64,000 nucleotides of DNA from Serratia sarumanii (lineage in GTDB: Bacteria > Pseudomonadota > Gammaproteobacteria > Enterobacterales > Enterobacteriaceae): the NCBI RefSeq assembly GCF_029962605.1, contig NZ_CP124750.1, forward strand, positions 1,922,001 through 1,986,000. Direction: 5' to 3'. The translations under genes were made by a program, and so were the position numbers. Of the stretch, positions 1 to 9,775 are shown piece by piece. The number at the start of each line of letters is the position of its first letter. Within the stretch, counting starts at the first letter, position 1. The notes beneath the pieces were generated by a model, which saw only the letters and a program-made list of their open reading frames with translations, made no database searches and was not told the DNA's origin.

Positions 1-315
1 TCGGAAACCCGCTTCAAGGTGGAAGAGCGTTACGAATTCGCCACGCTGGTGAAGGCCAGCCCGATCACCGGGCGCACTCACCAGATCCGCGTGCACACGC
101 TGCATGCCGGGCATCCGATCGCCTTTGACGATCGCTATGGCGACCGCGAGTTCGATCGCCAACTGGCGGGCACCGGCCTGAAGCGTCTGTTCCTGCACGC
201 CGCGGCGCTGCGCTTCGAGCATCCGGCCACCGGCGAAACGATGCGCATCGAAGCGCCGATGGACCAAGAGCTGCGCCACTGCCTGCAGGTGCTGCGCCGG
301 CAGGTGGCCAAGTAA
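1..315 (+). CDS. rluC: 23S rRNA pseudouridine synthase RluC, C-terminal part
   Basis: The window opens inside this gene; the reading frame is open from base 1, so the N-terminus and S4 domain lie outside. The visible part has the RluA-family 'TGRTHQIRVH' motif that forms part of the active site, followed by the family's C-terminal strand region (GHPIAFDDRYG, RLFLHA). RluC isomerises uridines 955, 2504 and 2580 of 23S rRNA. It lies next to the yceF-yceD-rpmF cluster, the usual enterobacterial order, which favours RluC over RluD. It ends just before the convergent Maf gene. Confidence 0.93.
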   Translation, partial: SETRFKVEERYEFATLVKASPITGRTHQIRVHTLHAGHPIAFDDRYGDREFDRQLAGTGLKRLFLHAAALRFEHPATGETMRIEAPMDQELRHCLQVLRRQVAK

Positions 316-321
316 TCCGCG

Positions 322-903
322 TCAGACCAGCGGGTTGATGCCTTCAGCCCGCAACATCTCCAACAGCGCGATCAGCGGCAGGCCGATCAGGGCGTTCGGA
401 TCCCGGCCTTCCAACCTGTCGAACAGCGCGATCCCCAATCCCTCGCTCTTGAAACTGCCCGCGCAGTTCAGCGGTTGCTCCAGACGTACATAGGCGGCGA
501 TCTCCGCTTCGCTCAACGCGCGAAAATGCACGTGGAACGGCTCGCACAGGGCCTGCAGCTGCTTGCTGCGGCCGTTGTACAGCGCCAGGCCGGTATAGAA
601 GGTCACGGCCTGGGCGCTGGCCTGGCGCAGCTGCGCCCGGGCGTTTTCCTCGGTATGGGGCTTGCCGGTGATGTTGCCATCGATCACGCAGACCTGATCG
701 GAGCCGATGATCAGATGCTCGGGATAGGCGAGGGCCAGCGCCTGAGCCTTCGCCGCCGCCAGGCGCAGCACCAGCGCTTCAGCGCTTTCGCCCGGCAGTG
801 GGGTTTCATCCACCTCGGGTGCGGCGCAGTCGAAGGGCAGCTGCAGCTTCTCCAGCAGCATTTTTCGATAGGGTGAGGTGGAGGCTAAAAGCAATCTCTG
901 CAT
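322..903 (-). CDS. yceF: Maf/YceF-type nucleotide pyrophosphatase
   Basis: The 193-residue product starts with the Maf signature '[17 protein letters not shown]' and has the downstream 'GSDQVCV' block containing the catalytic Asp. Maf proteins hydrolyse non-canonical or modified nucleoside triphosphates; the YceF subfamily is reported to prefer m7GTP. An open frame continues 13 codons upstream to 942, but the ATG at 901-903 puts the conserved MQRLLLAS at the N-terminus as in E. coli and is chosen. The gene is divergent from yceD. Confidence 0.92.
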   Translation of the reverse strand: MQRLLLASTSPYRKMLLEKLQLPFDCAAPEVDETPLPGESAEALVLRLAAAKAQALALAYPEHLIIGSDQVCVIDGNITGKPHTEENARAQLRQASAQAVTFYTGLALYNGRSKQLQALCEPFHVHFRALSEAEIAAYVRLEQPLNCAGSFKSEGLGIALFDRLEGRDPNALIGLPLIALLEMLRAEGINPLV

Positions 904-1006
904 AATTTTTTTCGCAAACCGTAGCGTAAATGGGTATGGCATTTTAAACTGTCGGCCGCTGTGGAAGCGAATATTGGTGAAAGGAGCCGTTTTACGGCCT
1001 TTTTCT

Positions 1007-1035
1007 TTGACTCTATGTCGTTACAAAGTTAATAT
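1007..1035 (+). promoter_or_regulatory. Sigma70 promoter of the yceD-rpmF-plsX operon
   Basis: TTGACT (1007-1012) and TAATAT (1030-1035) are separated by exactly 17 bases. The predicted start is near 1042, only about 3 bases before the yceD ATG, and no Shine-Dalgarno sequence lies in between, so the mRNA would be leaderless or almost so. Confidence 0.7.
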
Positions 1036-1044
1036 GCGCGCCCT

Positions 1045-1566
1045 ATGCAAAAGGTAAAATTACCCTTGACCATTGATGCGGTACGTACCGCTCAGAAACG
1101 CCTGGACTATGCTGGTGTCTATGCGCCTGAGCAGGTTACTCGTGTTGCCGACTCCGTGGTCAGTGTGGACAGTGATGTCGAGGTGTCGTTGTCGTTCAAT
1201 ATCGACAATCAGCGCCTCGCGGTGATAACAGGGCATGCGGACGTCACGGTAACGTTGATGTGCCAACGCTGTGGAGTCCCGTTCGAACATCAGGTTCACA
1301 CAACATATTGTTTTAGCCCGGTCGTCAATGATGAGCAGGCTGAGGCATTACCGGAAGCGTACGAACCGATCGAAGTTGACGAGTTTGGCGAAGTCGATCT
1401 GTTGGCGATGATAGAAGACGAAATTATTCTTTCACTGCCTGTCGTTCCGGTACATGAATCTGAACACTGTGAAGTGTCCGAAGCGGACATGGTATTTGGC
1501 CAACTGCCTCCCGAGGCGGAGAAACCGAATCCGTTTGCCGTATTAGCCAGTTTAAAGCGTAAGTAA
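1045..1566 (+). CDS. yceD: 23S rRNA accumulation protein YceD (DUF177)
   Basis: The 173-residue product is colinear with E. coli YceD, starting [19 protein letters not shown] and ending [10 protein letters not shown]. It contains the 'CQRCG' cysteine pair of DUF177 around residue 75. YceD is linked to 23S rRNA accumulation and ribosome assembly and is always paired with rpmF, here 16 bases downstream. The start ATG has no visible ribosome binding site and sits directly after the promoter. Molecular activity is not established for the family. Confidence 0.93.
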   Translation: MQKVKLPLTIDAVRTAQKRLDYAGVYAPEQVTRVADSVVSVDSDVEVSLSFNIDNQRLAVITGHADVTVTLMCQRCGVPFEHQVHTTYCFSPVVNDEQAEALPEAYEPIEVDEFGEVDLLAMIEDEIILSLPVVPVHESEHCEVSEADMVFGQLPPEAEKPNPFAVLASLKRK

Positions 1567-1582
1567 TTGAGGAGTAAGGTCC

Positions 1583-1750
1583 ATGGCCGTACAACAGAAT
1601 AAACCAACCCGTTCCAAGCGTGGCATGCGTCGTTCTCACGATGCTCTGACCACGACTACTCTGTCTGTAGACAAAGTATCCGGTGAAACTCACCGTCGTC
1701 ACCACATCACTGCCGACGGTTTCTACCGCGGTCGCAAGGTTATCGGCTAA
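1583..1750 (+). CDS. rpmF: 50S ribosomal protein L32
   Basis: This 55-residue gene reads [20 protein letters not shown], then the conserved '[15 protein letters not shown]' end. L32 is a basic protein of the large subunit. A clear GGAG Shine-Dalgarno precedes the ATG. It lies between yceD and plsX, the standard operon that couples ribosome and lipid synthesis. Confidence 0.97.
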   Translation: MAVQQNKPTRSKRGMRRSHDALTTTTLSVDKVSGETHRRHHITADGFYRGRKVIG

Positions 1751-1761
1751 GTAGCGATACC

Positions 1762-2796
1762 TTGACTCGTCTAACCCTGGCGTTAGATGCAATGGGCGGG
1801 GACTTCGGTCCCTGCGTCACAGTGCCTGCTTCGTTGCAGGCACTGGCCTCTAATTTACAGCTTCATCTCCTGCTGGTCGGCAATCCCGACGTCATCTCCC
1901 CTTTGCTTGCCCACGCCGATCCGGTTCTTCTGGAGCGTCTGCAAGTCGTGCCCGCCGAGTCCGTGATCGCCGGCGACGCCAAACCTTCACAAGCGATACG
2001 CGCCAGCCGCGGCACGTCGATGCGCATTGCGCTCGAGCAGCTCAGCAGCGGTAAAGCGCAGGGCTGCGTCAGCGCCGGCAATACCGGTGCGCTGATGGGA
2101 TTGGCGAAGCTGTTGGTCAAGCCGCTGGAAGGCATCGAGCGCCCGGCGCTGATGACGGCGATCCCGAATCAGCAACGCAGTAAAACCGTGGTGCTGGATT
2201 TGGGCGCCAACGTCGAGTGCGACAGCACCATGCTGGTGCAGTTTGCCGTGATGGGCGCGGTGATGGCGGAAGAGGTGATCGGCATTGCGCAACCGCGGGT
2301 GGCGCTGCTGAATATTGGCGAAGAAGAGACCAAAGGCCTGGATAATATCCGCGAAGCGGCCGCTGTGCTAAAAAATACTCCGGCAATCAACTATATTGGT
2401 TACCTGGAAGGAAACGAGCTGCTCACCGGTAAGACCGACGTGTTGGTGTGCGATGGCTTCGTGGGCAACGTCACCCTGAAAACCATGGAAGGGGTGGTCA
2501 GGGTGTTCTTATCGCTGCTGAAATCGTCCGGCGACGGCAACAAGCGAGCGTGGTGGCTGAAATTGTTGGGCCGTTGGTTGCAAAAACGGGTGGTTAAGCG
2601 GTTCGGCCACCTGAACCCCGACCAGTATAATGGCGCATGTCTGTTAGGATTGCGCAGCACCGTAGTCAAGAGCCACGGCGCTGCGAACCCTCACGCGTTT
2701 GCAGTCGCAATCGAACAGGCTGTGCAGGCGGTGCAGCGGCAAGTCCCGGAAAGGATTGCTGCGCGCCTTGAGGCTGTATTACCTAAGAGTGACTGA
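1762..2796 (+). CDS. plsX: Phosphate acyltransferase PlsX
   Basis: The 344-residue product starts '[16 protein letters not shown]', the PlsX signature. PlsX converts acyl-ACP and phosphate into acyl-phosphate, the donor for glycerol-3-phosphate acylation at the start of phospholipid synthesis; it is a peripheral membrane enzyme. The start is a TTG at 1762, 11 bases after rpmF; an ATG start would remove conserved N-terminal residues. It is followed after 6 bases by fabH, suggesting translational coupling. Confidence 0.95.
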   Translation: MTRLTLALDAMGGDFGPCVTVPASLQALASNLQLHLLLVGNPDVISPLLAHADPVLLERLQVVPAESVIAGDAKPSQAIRASRGTSMRIALEQLSSGKAQGCVSAGNTGALMGLAKLLVKPLEGIERPALMTAIPNQQRSKTVVLDLGANVECDSTMLVQFAVMGAVMAEEVIGIAQPRVALLNIGEEETKGLDNIREAAAVLKNTPAINYIGYLEGNELLTGKTDVLVCDGFVGNVTLKTMEGVVRVFLSLLKSSGDGNKRAWWLKLLGRWLQKRVVKRFGHLNPDQYNGACLLGLRSTVVKSHGAANPHAFAVAIEQAVQAVQRQVPERIAARLEAVLPKSD

Positions 2797-2802
2797 TCGT
2801 AC

Positions 2803-3756
2803 ATGTATACAAAGATTCTCGGTACGGGGAGTTATTTGCCCGTACAAGTGCGCACCAATGCTGATTTGGAAAAAATGGTGGATACCTCTGACGAGTGGAT
2901 CGTCACGCGTACCGGTATCCGCGAACGTCGCATCGCCGCTGCGGATGAAACCGTCGCGACGATGAGCTTCCAGGCCGCTGAGAAAGCGCTGGAAATGGCA
3001 GGTGTGGCTAAAGAAGACATTGGGCTGATCGTCGTGGCGACCACCACGACCACTCACGCGTTCCCGAGCGCGGCGTGCCTGGTGCAGCAAATGCTGGGCA
3101 TCAAAGACTGCGCGGCGTTCGATCTGGCTGCGGCCTGTGCCGGCTTTACTTACGCGCTCAGCGTGGCCGATCAGTACGTGAAGAACGGCGCGGTCAAACA
3201 TGCGCTGGTTATCGGCGCGGACGTCTTGTCGCGCACGCTGGATCCTGAAGATCGCGGCACCATCATTCTGTTTGGCGATGGCGCAGGGGCGGTGGTGCTG
3301 GGGGCTTCTGAAGCGCCGGGCATTCTGTCTACCCATCTGCATGCCGACGGCAGCTACGGCAACCTGCTGACGCTGCCGTACAAGGATCGCCAGAATCAAG
3401 ACAAGCCGGCCTATGTCACCATGGCGGGCAACGAAGTCTTCAAGGTTGCGGTTACCGAGCTGGCGCGCATCGTCGACGAGACGCTGCAGGCCAACAACCT
3501 GGACCGCAGCGAGCTGGATTGGCTGGTGCCGCACCAGGCCAACCTGCGCATCATCAGCGCAACGGCGAAAAAACTGGGCATGGGGATGGACAAAGTGGTG
3601 GTGACGCTCGATCGTCACGGCAACACCTCTGCCGCCTCGGTGCCTTCCGCACTGGACGAAGCGGTGCGCGACGGGCGAATTCAGCGTGGCCAACTGGTGC
3701 TGCTGGAGGCCTTCGGCGGCGGCTTTACCTGGGGCTCGGCGCTGGTTCGTTTCTGA
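2803..3756 (+). CDS. fabH: Beta-ketoacyl-ACP synthase III
   Basis: 317 residues, the family's usual length. The catalytic triad is visible: Cys in 'AAACAGF' (about residue 112), His in '[10 protein letters not shown]' (about 244) and Asn in '[10 protein letters not shown]' (about 274). FabH condenses acetyl-CoA with malonyl-ACP to start type II fatty acid synthesis. It is the first of a compact fab cluster with fabD, fabG, acpP and fabF. Confidence 0.97.
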   Translation: MYTKILGTGSYLPVQVRTNADLEKMVDTSDEWIVTRTGIRERRIAAADETVATMSFQAAEKALEMAGVAKEDIGLIVVATTTTTHAFPSAACLVQQMLGIKDCAAFDLAAACAGFTYALSVADQYVKNGAVKHALVIGADVLSRTLDPEDRGTIILFGDGAGAVVLGASEAPGILSTHLHADGSYGNLLTLPYKDRQNQDKPAYVTMAGNEVFKVAVTELARIVDETLQANNLDRSELDWLVPHQANLRIISATAKKLGMGMDKVVVTLDRHGNTSAASVPSALDEAVRDGRIQRGQLVLLEAFGGGFTWGSALVRF

Positions 3757-3774
3757 TTTGGACAGGAAGAAAAA

Positions 3775-4704
3775 ATGACGCAATTTGCTTTTGTTTTCCC
3801 GGGCCAGGGGTCGCAGACCGTTGGCATGCTGGCCGAGTTGGCCGCACAGTTCCCGATCGTCGAAGAAACCTTCGGCGAAGCCTCTTCCGCCCTGGGTTAC
3901 GACCTGTGGCAGCTGGTGCAGCAAGGCCCGGCGGAAGAGCTGAACAAAACCTGGCAGACCCAACCGGCTCTGCTGGCCGCCTCGGTGGCGATTTTCCGCG
4001 TTTGGCAACAGCAGGGCGGTAAAGCGCCGGCGCTGATGGCGGGCCACAGCCTGGGCGAATACTCGGCGCTGGTCTGCGCCGGCGTGCTGGACTTCAAGGC
4101 GGCGATCCGTCTGGTCGAGCTACGCGGCAAGCTGATGCAGGAAGCGGTGCCGGAAGGCACCGGCGCGATGTACGCCATCATCGGTCTGGACAACGACGCG
4201 ATCGCCAAGGCGTGTGAAGAGTCTGCGCAGGGGCAGGTGGTTTCTCCGGTCAACTTCAACTCGCCGGGCCAGGTGGTCATCGCCGGCAACAAAGAAGCGG
4301 TTGAGCGCGCAGGCGCCGCCTGCAAAGCCGCCGGTGCCAAGCGCGCGCTGCCGCTGCCGGTGAGCGTGCCTTCGCACTGTGCGCTGATGAAACCGGCCGC
4401 CGACAAGCTGGCCGTGGCGCTGCAGGACATCACCTTCAACGCGCCGCAGGTGCCGGTGGTGAACAACGTCGACGTGCGCACCGAAAACGATCCGGAAGCG
4501 ATCCGCAGCGCGCTGGTGCGTCAGCTGTACAGCCCGGTGCGTTGGACCGAGAGCGTAGAATTTATCGCAGCACAGGGAGTGACGTCGCTGCTGGAAGTGG
4601 GGCCGGGCAAAGTGCTGACCGGTCTGACTAAACGTATTGTTGACACCCTGACGGCTGCGGCGGTGAACGACACCGCCAGCCTGTCGGCGGCGCTTGAACA
4701 ATAA
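3775..4704 (+). CDS. fabD: Malonyl-CoA:ACP transacylase
   Basis: 309 residues, with the nucleophile elbow 'GHSLGEYSAL' (Ser about residue 92) and the catalytic His in 'VPSHCALM' (about 201). FabD loads malonate from CoA onto ACP, giving the extender unit for FabH and FabF. A ribosome binding site (AGGAAG) precedes the ATG, and fabG follows 11 bases after the stop. Confidence 0.97.
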   Translation: MTQFAFVFPGQGSQTVGMLAELAAQFPIVEETFGEASSALGYDLWQLVQQGPAEELNKTWQTQPALLAASVAIFRVWQQQGGKAPALMAGHSLGEYSALVCAGVLDFKAAIRLVELRGKLMQEAVPEGTGAMYAIIGLDNDAIAKACEESAQGQVVSPVNFNSPGQVVIAGNKEAVERAGAACKAAGAKRALPLPVSVPSHCALMKPAADKLAVALQDITFNAPQVPVVNNVDVRTENDPEAIRSALVRQLYSPVRWTESVEFIAAQGVTSLLEVGPGKVLTGLTKRIVDTLTAAAVNDTASLSAALEQ

Positions 4705-4715
4705 AGAGGAAAATG

Positions 4716-5450
4716 ATGAGCTTCGAAGGTAAAATCGTTCTGGTCACCGGCGCGAGCCGCGGTATTGGCCGAGCTATTGCAGAAACGTTTGTGGCACGCG
4801 GCGCCAAAGTGATCGGCACCGCGACCAGCGAGAGCGGCGCTGAAGCGATCAGCAGCTACCTGGGCACAAACGGCAAAGGGTTTATGTTGAACGTTGTTGA
4901 TGCGCAATCTATCGACAGCGTGCTGGCATCGATTCGCGCCGAATTTGGCGAAATCGACATTTTAGTGAATAATGCCGGCATCACGCGTGATAACCTGCTG
5001 ATGCGTATGAAGGATGATGAGTGGGAGGATATCCTCGACACCAACCTGACTTCCGTATTCCGCCTGTCAAAAGCGGTAATGCGCGCTATGATGAAAAAGC
5101 GGTTTGGCCGTATCATCACCATCGGTTCCGTTGTCGGCACCATGGGGAACGCAGGGCAGGCGAACTACGCGGCGGCTAAAGCCGGTCTGATTGGTTTTAG
5201 CAAATCTTTGGCACGTGAAGTTGCTTCGCGTGGCATTACGGTCAACGTCGTGGCACCTGGCTTTATTGAGACGGACATGACACGGGCGTTGACAGATGAT
5301 CAACGCGCAGGCATTTTGTCATCAGTTCCAGCCAACCGGCTGGGCGATGCTAAAGAAATCGCCAGCGCTGTTGCATTTTTGGCCTCTGATGAGGCCGGCT
5401 ATATCACCGGTGAAACGCTACATGTCAATGGCGGCATGTACATGATTTAA
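4716..5450 (+). CDS. fabG: 3-oxoacyl-ACP reductase FabG
   Basis: A classical short-chain dehydrogenase of 244 residues with the NADP-binding 'GASRGIG', 'NNAGIT' and the YxxxK active site ('NYAAAKAG'). It reduces 3-oxoacyl-ACP in each elongation cycle. Two ATGs are adjacent at 4713 and 4716; the second is chosen because AGAGGA lies 5 bases before it and the protein then begins [12 protein letters not shown], matching the usual 244-residue enzyme. Confidence 0.97.
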   Translation: MSFEGKIVLVTGASRGIGRAIAETFVARGAKVIGTATSESGAEAISSYLGTNGKGFMLNVVDAQSIDSVLASIRAEFGEIDILVNNAGITRDNLLMRMKDDEWEDILDTNLTSVFRLSKAVMRAMMKKRFGRIITIGSVVGTMGNAGQANYAAAKAGLIGFSKSLAREVASRGITVNVVAPGFIETDMTRALTDDQRAGILSSVPANRLGDAKEIASAVAFLASDEAGYITGETLHVNGGMYMI

Positions 5451-5551
5451 AAAATGTGAAAACCATTTGCGTTATTTGAGGCAAAAACCGCAAAATAGCG
5501 TAAAATCGTGGTTTGACCAGCCGGGATTTAGTTGCATCTTTTTCAGCATTT

Positions 5552-5557
5552 TATACA
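5552..5557 (+). promoter_or_regulatory. Probable -10 element of the acpP promoter
   Basis: TATACA lies in an AT-rich 150-base gap between fabG and acpP, about 48 bases before the acpP start codon. A separate acpP promoter is known in E. coli, where this region is nearly identical as I recall it; the -35 is not well defined here. Confidence 0.4.
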
Positions 5558-5604
5558 CTACGAAAACCATCGCGAAAGCGAGTTTTGATAGGAAATTTAA
5601 GAGT

Positions 5605-5841
5605 ATGAGCACTATCGAAGAACGCGTTAAGAAAATCATTGTTGAGCAACTGGGTGTTAAACAGGAAGAAGTTTTGAACAACGCTTCTTTCGTTGAAGAT
5701 CTGGGCGCTGATTCTCTTGACACCGTTGAGCTGGTAATGGCACTGGAAGAAGAATTCGACACCGAGATTCCAGACGAAGAAGCTGAGAAGATCACTACTG
5801 TTCAGGCAGCTATTGATTTCATCAACGCTAGCCAGCAGTAA
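5605..5841 (+). CDS. acpP: Acyl carrier protein
   Basis: 78 residues with the phosphopantetheine site 'GADSLDTVE' (Ser about residue 37) and the acidic helix II. AcpP carries all acyl intermediates of fatty acid synthesis. An open frame extends upstream to 5467, but the ATG at 5605, preceded by TTTAAGAG, gives the canonical [10 protein letters not shown] start. Codon choice is AT-richer than in neighbouring genes, as is common for very highly expressed small genes. Confidence 0.98.
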   Translation: MSTIEERVKKIIVEQLGVKQEEVLNNASFVEDLGADSLDTVELVMALEEEFDTEIPDEEAEKITTVQAAIDFINASQQ

Positions 5842-5852
5842 GAGAACATATC

Positions 5853-5883
5853 TAGGCGGTCGCTCGACCGCCTAAGTTTTTTC
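5853..5883 (+). terminator. Intrinsic terminator after acpP
   Basis: Hairpin TAGGCGGTCG / CGACCGCCTA with a two-base loop, followed by AGTTTTTTC. It would cap abundant acpP mRNA ahead of fabF. Confidence 0.85.
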
Positions 5884-5923
5884 TATCCCTAGTGTCATAT
5901 TTTTCCCTCCCTGGAGGACAAAC

Positions 5924-7165
5924 GTGTCTAAGCGTCGAGTAGTTGTGACCGGACTGGGCATGTTGTCTCCTGTCGGCAATACGGTAGAGTCCACGTGGAA
6001 CGCTCTTCTTGCCGGTCAGAGTGGCATCAGCCTGATCGACCATTTCGATACCACTGCCTATGCGACCAAGTTTGCTGGCCTGGTAAAGAATTTTAATTCC
6101 GAGGATTTCATCTCGCGCAAAGATGCGCGCAAGATGGACGCCTTTATCCAGTACGGTATCGCTGCCGGCATGCAAGCCATGCAGGATGCAGGCCTGGACA
6201 TCACCGAGGCTAACGCCAGCCGCATTGGAGCCGCGATCGGTTCCGGCATCGGCGGCCTGGGTTTGATCGAAGAAAACCACAGTTCACTGGTTAACGGTGG
6301 CCCACGGAAAATCAGTCCGTTCTTCGTGCCATCCACCATCGTGAATATGATTGCCGGTCACCTGACAATCATGTACGGCATGCGTGGCCCAAGCATTTCC
6401 ATCGCCACCGCCTGTACTTCAGGTGTGCACAACATCGGCCATGCGGCGCGTATCATTGCCTACAATGATGCGGACGTGATGCTGGCCGGTGGGGCAGAGA
6501 AAGCCAGCACCCCATTGGGCGTCGGCGGCTTTGGCGCAGCGCGCGCCCTGTCCACTCGTAATGACAACCCGCAGGCGGCGAGCCGTCCGTGGGATAAAGA
6601 CCGCGACGGTTTTGTGCTGGGCGACGGCGCCGGCATGATGGTGCTGGAAGAGTACGAGCACGCGAAAAAGCGCGGCGCGAAAATCTACGCCGAAGTGGTG
6701 GGCTTTGGGATGAGCAGCGATGCTTATCACATGACGTCGCCACCGGAAAACGGCGCAGGCGCTGCGCTGGCGATGGAAAATGCCCTGCTTGACGCCGGTG
6801 TGACCCCGTCACAAATCGGCTACATCAACGCGCACGGCACCTCTACGCCGGCGGGCGACCAGGCGGAAGCGCAGGCGGTGAAATCCGTCTTCGGCGCCGA
6901 TGCAGAGCGCGTGCTGGTGAGCTCGACCAAATCGATGACTGGCCACCTGTTGGGTGCGGCAGGCGCGATCGAGTCTATCTTCACCGTGCTGGCGCTGCGC
7001 GATCAGGCGGTACCGCCAACCATCAATCTGGATAACCCGGATGAAGGTTGCGATCTGGACTTCGTGCCTCACGAAGCGCGCCAGGTCAGCGATATGGAGT
7101 TCAGCCTGTGTAACTCCTTCGGCTTCGGCGGCACCAATGGCTCGCTGATCTTCCGCCGAGTGTAA
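5924..7165 (+). CDS. fabF: Beta-ketoacyl-ACP synthase II
   Basis: 413 residues with catalytic Cys in 'TACTSG' (about 164) and the two His in '[11 protein letters not shown]' (about 304) and '[12 protein letters not shown]' (about 341). FabF elongates acyl-ACP and is responsible for the temperature-controlled C16:1 to C18:1 step. The start is GTG at 5924 with a strong GGAGG upstream. An intrinsic terminator follows. Confidence 0.97.
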   Translation: MSKRRVVVTGLGMLSPVGNTVESTWNALLAGQSGISLIDHFDTTAYATKFAGLVKNFNSEDFISRKDARKMDAFIQYGIAAGMQAMQDAGLDITEANASRIGAAIGSGIGGLGLIEENHSSLVNGGPRKISPFFVPSTIVNMIAGHLTIMYGMRGPSISIATACTSGVHNIGHAARIIAYNDADVMLAGGAEKASTPLGVGGFGAARALSTRNDNPQAASRPWDKDRDGFVLGDGAGMMVLEEYEHAKKRGAKIYAEVVGFGMSSDAYHMTSPPENGAGAALAMENALLDAGVTPSQIGYINAHGTSTPAGDQAEAQAVKSVFGADAERVLVSSTKSMTGHLLGAAGAIESIFTVLALRDQAVPPTINLDNPDEGCDLDFVPHEARQVSDMEFSLCNSFGFGGTNGSLIFRRV

Positions 7166-7188
7166 CTCGCGCTGTGGATAGCTGATGA

Positions 7189-7217
7189 AAAGCCCGGTTT
7201 TTTAACCGGGCTTTTTT
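7189..7217 (+). terminator. Intrinsic terminator after fabF
   Basis: AAGCCCGGTT / AACCGGGCTT hairpin with a TTTT loop, followed by a T run. It closes the fatty acid cluster before pabC. Confidence 0.9.
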
Positions 7218-7310
7218 ACGCCTATCGTCTGGACACCAACAGGGCTGCGTATCGCCTCGTCGCCTGCTATTCTGCGAGCGTAATGAAATCACCCGGCAAC
7301 AGGAGGAAGC

Positions 7311-8108
7311 ATGTACTGGATTAACGGACAACGCCACGATGCGCTGGCGCCGAGCGATCGCGGCCTGCAGTTCGGCGATGGCTGCTTTACTACTGCCCGG
7401 GTTATCGATGGTAAAATCGAGCTGCTGTCCTGGCATCTGGAGCGGCTGCAGCAAGCGGCGCAGCGGCTGATGCTGCCCGCCACCGATTGGCTGGCTTTCG
7501 AGCGGGAGATGGCGCTGGCGGCCGAATCAATTCCGCTCGGCGTGGTCAAAGCGATACTGACGCGCGGCAGCGGCGGGCGGGGTTACAGCCCGACGGGGTG
7601 CGAAAACCCGACGCGTATCGTGGCCCGCAGCGGCTACCCTGCGCACTATTTGCAGTGGCGCGAGCAGGGCATCACGCTTGCGCTCAGCCCGGTGGCGCTG
7701 GCGCGCAATCCGTTGCTGGCGGGGTTGAAGCATTTGAACCGCCTGGAGCAGGTGCTGATCCGCGCGCATCTTGACCAGACGGCCGCCGACGAGGCGCTGG
7801 TGCTTGACACTGCCGGTATGCTGGTGGAATGCTGTGCGGCTAATTTGTTCTGGCGTAAGGGAAAAGCGGTATTTACCCCGGATCTGAGCCAGGCAGGCGT
7901 CGCGGGCCTGATGCGGCGGCGGGTGATCGCGCTGCTGGCGGGCTCGGAATACCGTCTGCACTGCGTCAGTGAACCGCTGGAGACGCTGGCCGATGCCGAC
8001 GAAGTCCTGGTGAGCAATGCGCTGATGCCGCTGCTGCCGGTAAACGCTGCGCAATCATGGCGCTATGCTTCGCGCCAGCTGTATGATTTTTTGCGTCCAC
8101 ACTGTTAA
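7311..8108 (+). CDS. pabC: Aminodeoxychorismate lyase
   Basis: 265 residues of fold-type IV PLP enzymes. The conserved 'LKHLNRLEQV' segment holds the PLP-binding lysine, and 'DEALVLDTAGMLVECCAANLFW' matches the cofactor-binding part. PabC releases pyruvate from 4-amino-4-deoxychorismate to give p-aminobenzoate for folate. AGGAGG lies just before the ATG. It starts a tight run with mltG, tmk, holB and ycfH. Confidence 0.93.
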   Translation: MYWINGQRHDALAPSDRGLQFGDGCFTTARVIDGKIELLSWHLERLQQAAQRLMLPATDWLAFEREMALAAESIPLGVVKAILTRGSGGRGYSPTGCENPTRIVARSGYPAHYLQWREQGITLALSPVALARNPLLAGLKHLNRLEQVLIRAHLDQTAADEALVLDTAGMLVECCAANLFWRKGKAVFTPDLSQAGVAGLMRRRVIALLAGSEYRLHCVSEPLETLADADEVLVSNALMPLLPVNAAQSWRYASRQLYDFLRPHC

Positions 8109-8121
8109 CCATGGCTGATTG

Positions 8122-9147
8122 ATGAAGAAAAGAAAGCTGAAGGTCCTGTCTATTATTGTTGTTCTGGTATTGGCGCTGCTGTTTTGGGGCTACCAGAAGA
8201 TCGAACGCTTTGCCGATACGCCACTGGCTATCCAACAAGAAACCATCTTCAAACTGCCGGCCGGCACCGGCCGGGTAGCGCTGGAAGGGTTATTGGTGCG
8301 CGATAAGCTGGTGCGCAACGGCCGCTGGTTCCAGTGGCTGCTGAAGCTGGAGCCGGAGCTGGCGGAGTTTAAAGCCGGCACTTACCGGTTCACGCCGGGC
8401 ATGACGGTGCGCCAGATGCTGAAACTGTTGGCCAGCGGCAAAGAGGCGCAGTTCACCGCACGCTTTATCGAAGGCTCACGCCTGCGTGACTGGCAGCAGG
8501 TGCTGCAGCAGTCCAAATACCTGAAACACACCCTGGCGGGCAAGAGCGAAGCGGAGATTGCCGCAGCGCTCGGCATTCCTGCGGGAGAAACGCCGGAAGG
8601 GCATTTGTACCCGGATACCTATCAGTATACCGCCGGCATGAGCGACATCGCGCTGCTCAAACGCGCACACGTGCGCATGAACAAAGCGCTGCAGGCCGCC
8701 TGGGCCGGCCGCGACACCAGCCTGCCGTATAAAACGCCGGAAGAGCTGCTTACCATGGCCTCGATCGTCGAGAAAGAGACCGCGGTGCCGGAAGAGCGCA
8801 GCAAGGTGGCGTCGGTGTTCGTCAACCGCTTGCGCATCGGCATGCGCCTGCAGACCGATCCGACGGTGATCTACGGCATGGGCGAAAGCTATAATGGCAA
8901 CATCACGCGCAAGGATCTGGAGACGCCGACGCCTTACAACACCTATGTGATCGCCGGCCTGCCGCCAACGCCGATCGCCATGCCGGGTGAGGCCTCGCTG
9001 CAGGCGGCCGCCAATCCGGCCAAAACGCCTTATCTCTATTTTGTCGCCGACGGCAAGGGGGGGCATACCTTCACCACCAATCTGGCGAGCCATAACCAGG
9101 CGGTGCGCGTGTACCGTCAGGCGTTAAAGGAAAAGAATGAAAAGTAA
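8122..9147 (+). CDS. mltG: Endolytic murein transglycosylase MltG
   Basis: The 341-residue product has a single N-terminal membrane helix (residues about 8-24) and a YceG domain with the catalytic Glu in '[11 protein letters not shown]'. MltG cleaves nascent glycan strands in the inner membrane and is thought to set their length. The ATG at 8122 is preferred to the TTG at 8119. The 3' end overlaps tmk by 11 bases. Confidence 0.94.
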   Translation: MKKRKLKVLSIIVVLVLALLFWGYQKIERFADTPLAIQQETIFKLPAGTGRVALEGLLVRDKLVRNGRWFQWLLKLEPELAEFKAGTYRFTPGMTVRQMLKLLASGKEAQFTARFIEGSRLRDWQQVLQQSKYLKHTLAGKSEAEIAAALGIPAGETPEGHLYPDTYQYTAGMSDIALLKRAHVRMNKALQAAWAGRDTSLPYKTPEELLTMASIVEKETAVPEERSKVASVFVNRLRIGMRLQTDPTVIYGMGESYNGNITRKDLETPTPYNTYVIAGLPPTPIAMPGEASLQAAANPAKTPYLYFVADGKGGHTFTTNLASHNQAVRVYRQALKEKNEK

Positions 9148-9775
9148 ATTCGTTGTTATCGAAGGGCTGGAAGGCGCGGGTAAAACCACCGCGCGCGATA
9201 CGGTGGTCAATGTGCTGCGCGAACACGGCGTCAGCGACATCGTCTTCACCCGCGAGCCGGGCGGCACGCCGCTGGCGGAGAAGCTGCGCGATCTGTTCAA
9301 GCGCGGCATCGACGGCGAATTGCCGACCATCAAGGCCGAAGTATTGATGCTGTACGCCGCGCGCGTGCAACTGGTGGAAACCGTGATCAAACCGGCCCTG
9401 GCGCGCGGCGCCTGGGTGGTGGGCGATCGCCACGATCTCTCTTCACAGGCTTACCAGGGCGGCGGCCGCGGTGTGGATCCGCAGCTGATGAGCTCGCTGC
9501 GCGACACCGTGCTGGGGGATTTTCGCCCGGACTTGACGGTGTATCTCGATCTGCCGCCGCTGGTCGGCCTGCAACGCGCACAGGCGCGCGGTCAGCTGGA
9601 TCGCATCGAACAGGAGGCGCTGCCGTTCTTCGAACGCACCCGCGCTCGCTATCTCGAGCTGGCGGCGCAGGATAAAACCATCGTCACCGTCGACGCCGCC
9701 CAGCCGCTGGAGCAGGTGACCGCGGCGATCCGCGACTGCGTCGGCCACTGGCTGCGGCAGCAGGAAGGCGCATAA
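9137..9775 (+). CDS. tmk: Thymidylate kinase
   Basis: 212 residues with the P-loop 'GLEGAGKTT' near the N-terminus, the 'DRHDLSS' motif (about residue 96), and an Arg-bearing lid region. Tmk phosphorylates dTMP to dTDP for DNA synthesis. It overlaps mltG upstream and shares its stop with the holB start (TAATG), indicating translational coupling. Confidence 0.96.
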   Translation: MKSKFVVIEGLEGAGKTTARDTVVNVLREHGVSDIVFTREPGGTPLAEKLRDLFKRGIDGELPTIKAEVLMLYAARVQLVETVIKPALARGAWVVGDRHDLSSQAYQGGGRGVDPQLMSSLRDTVLGDFRPDLTVYLDLPPLVGLQRAQARGQLDRIEQEALPFFERTRARYLELAAQDKTIVTVDAAQPLEQVTAAIRDCVGHWLRQQEGA

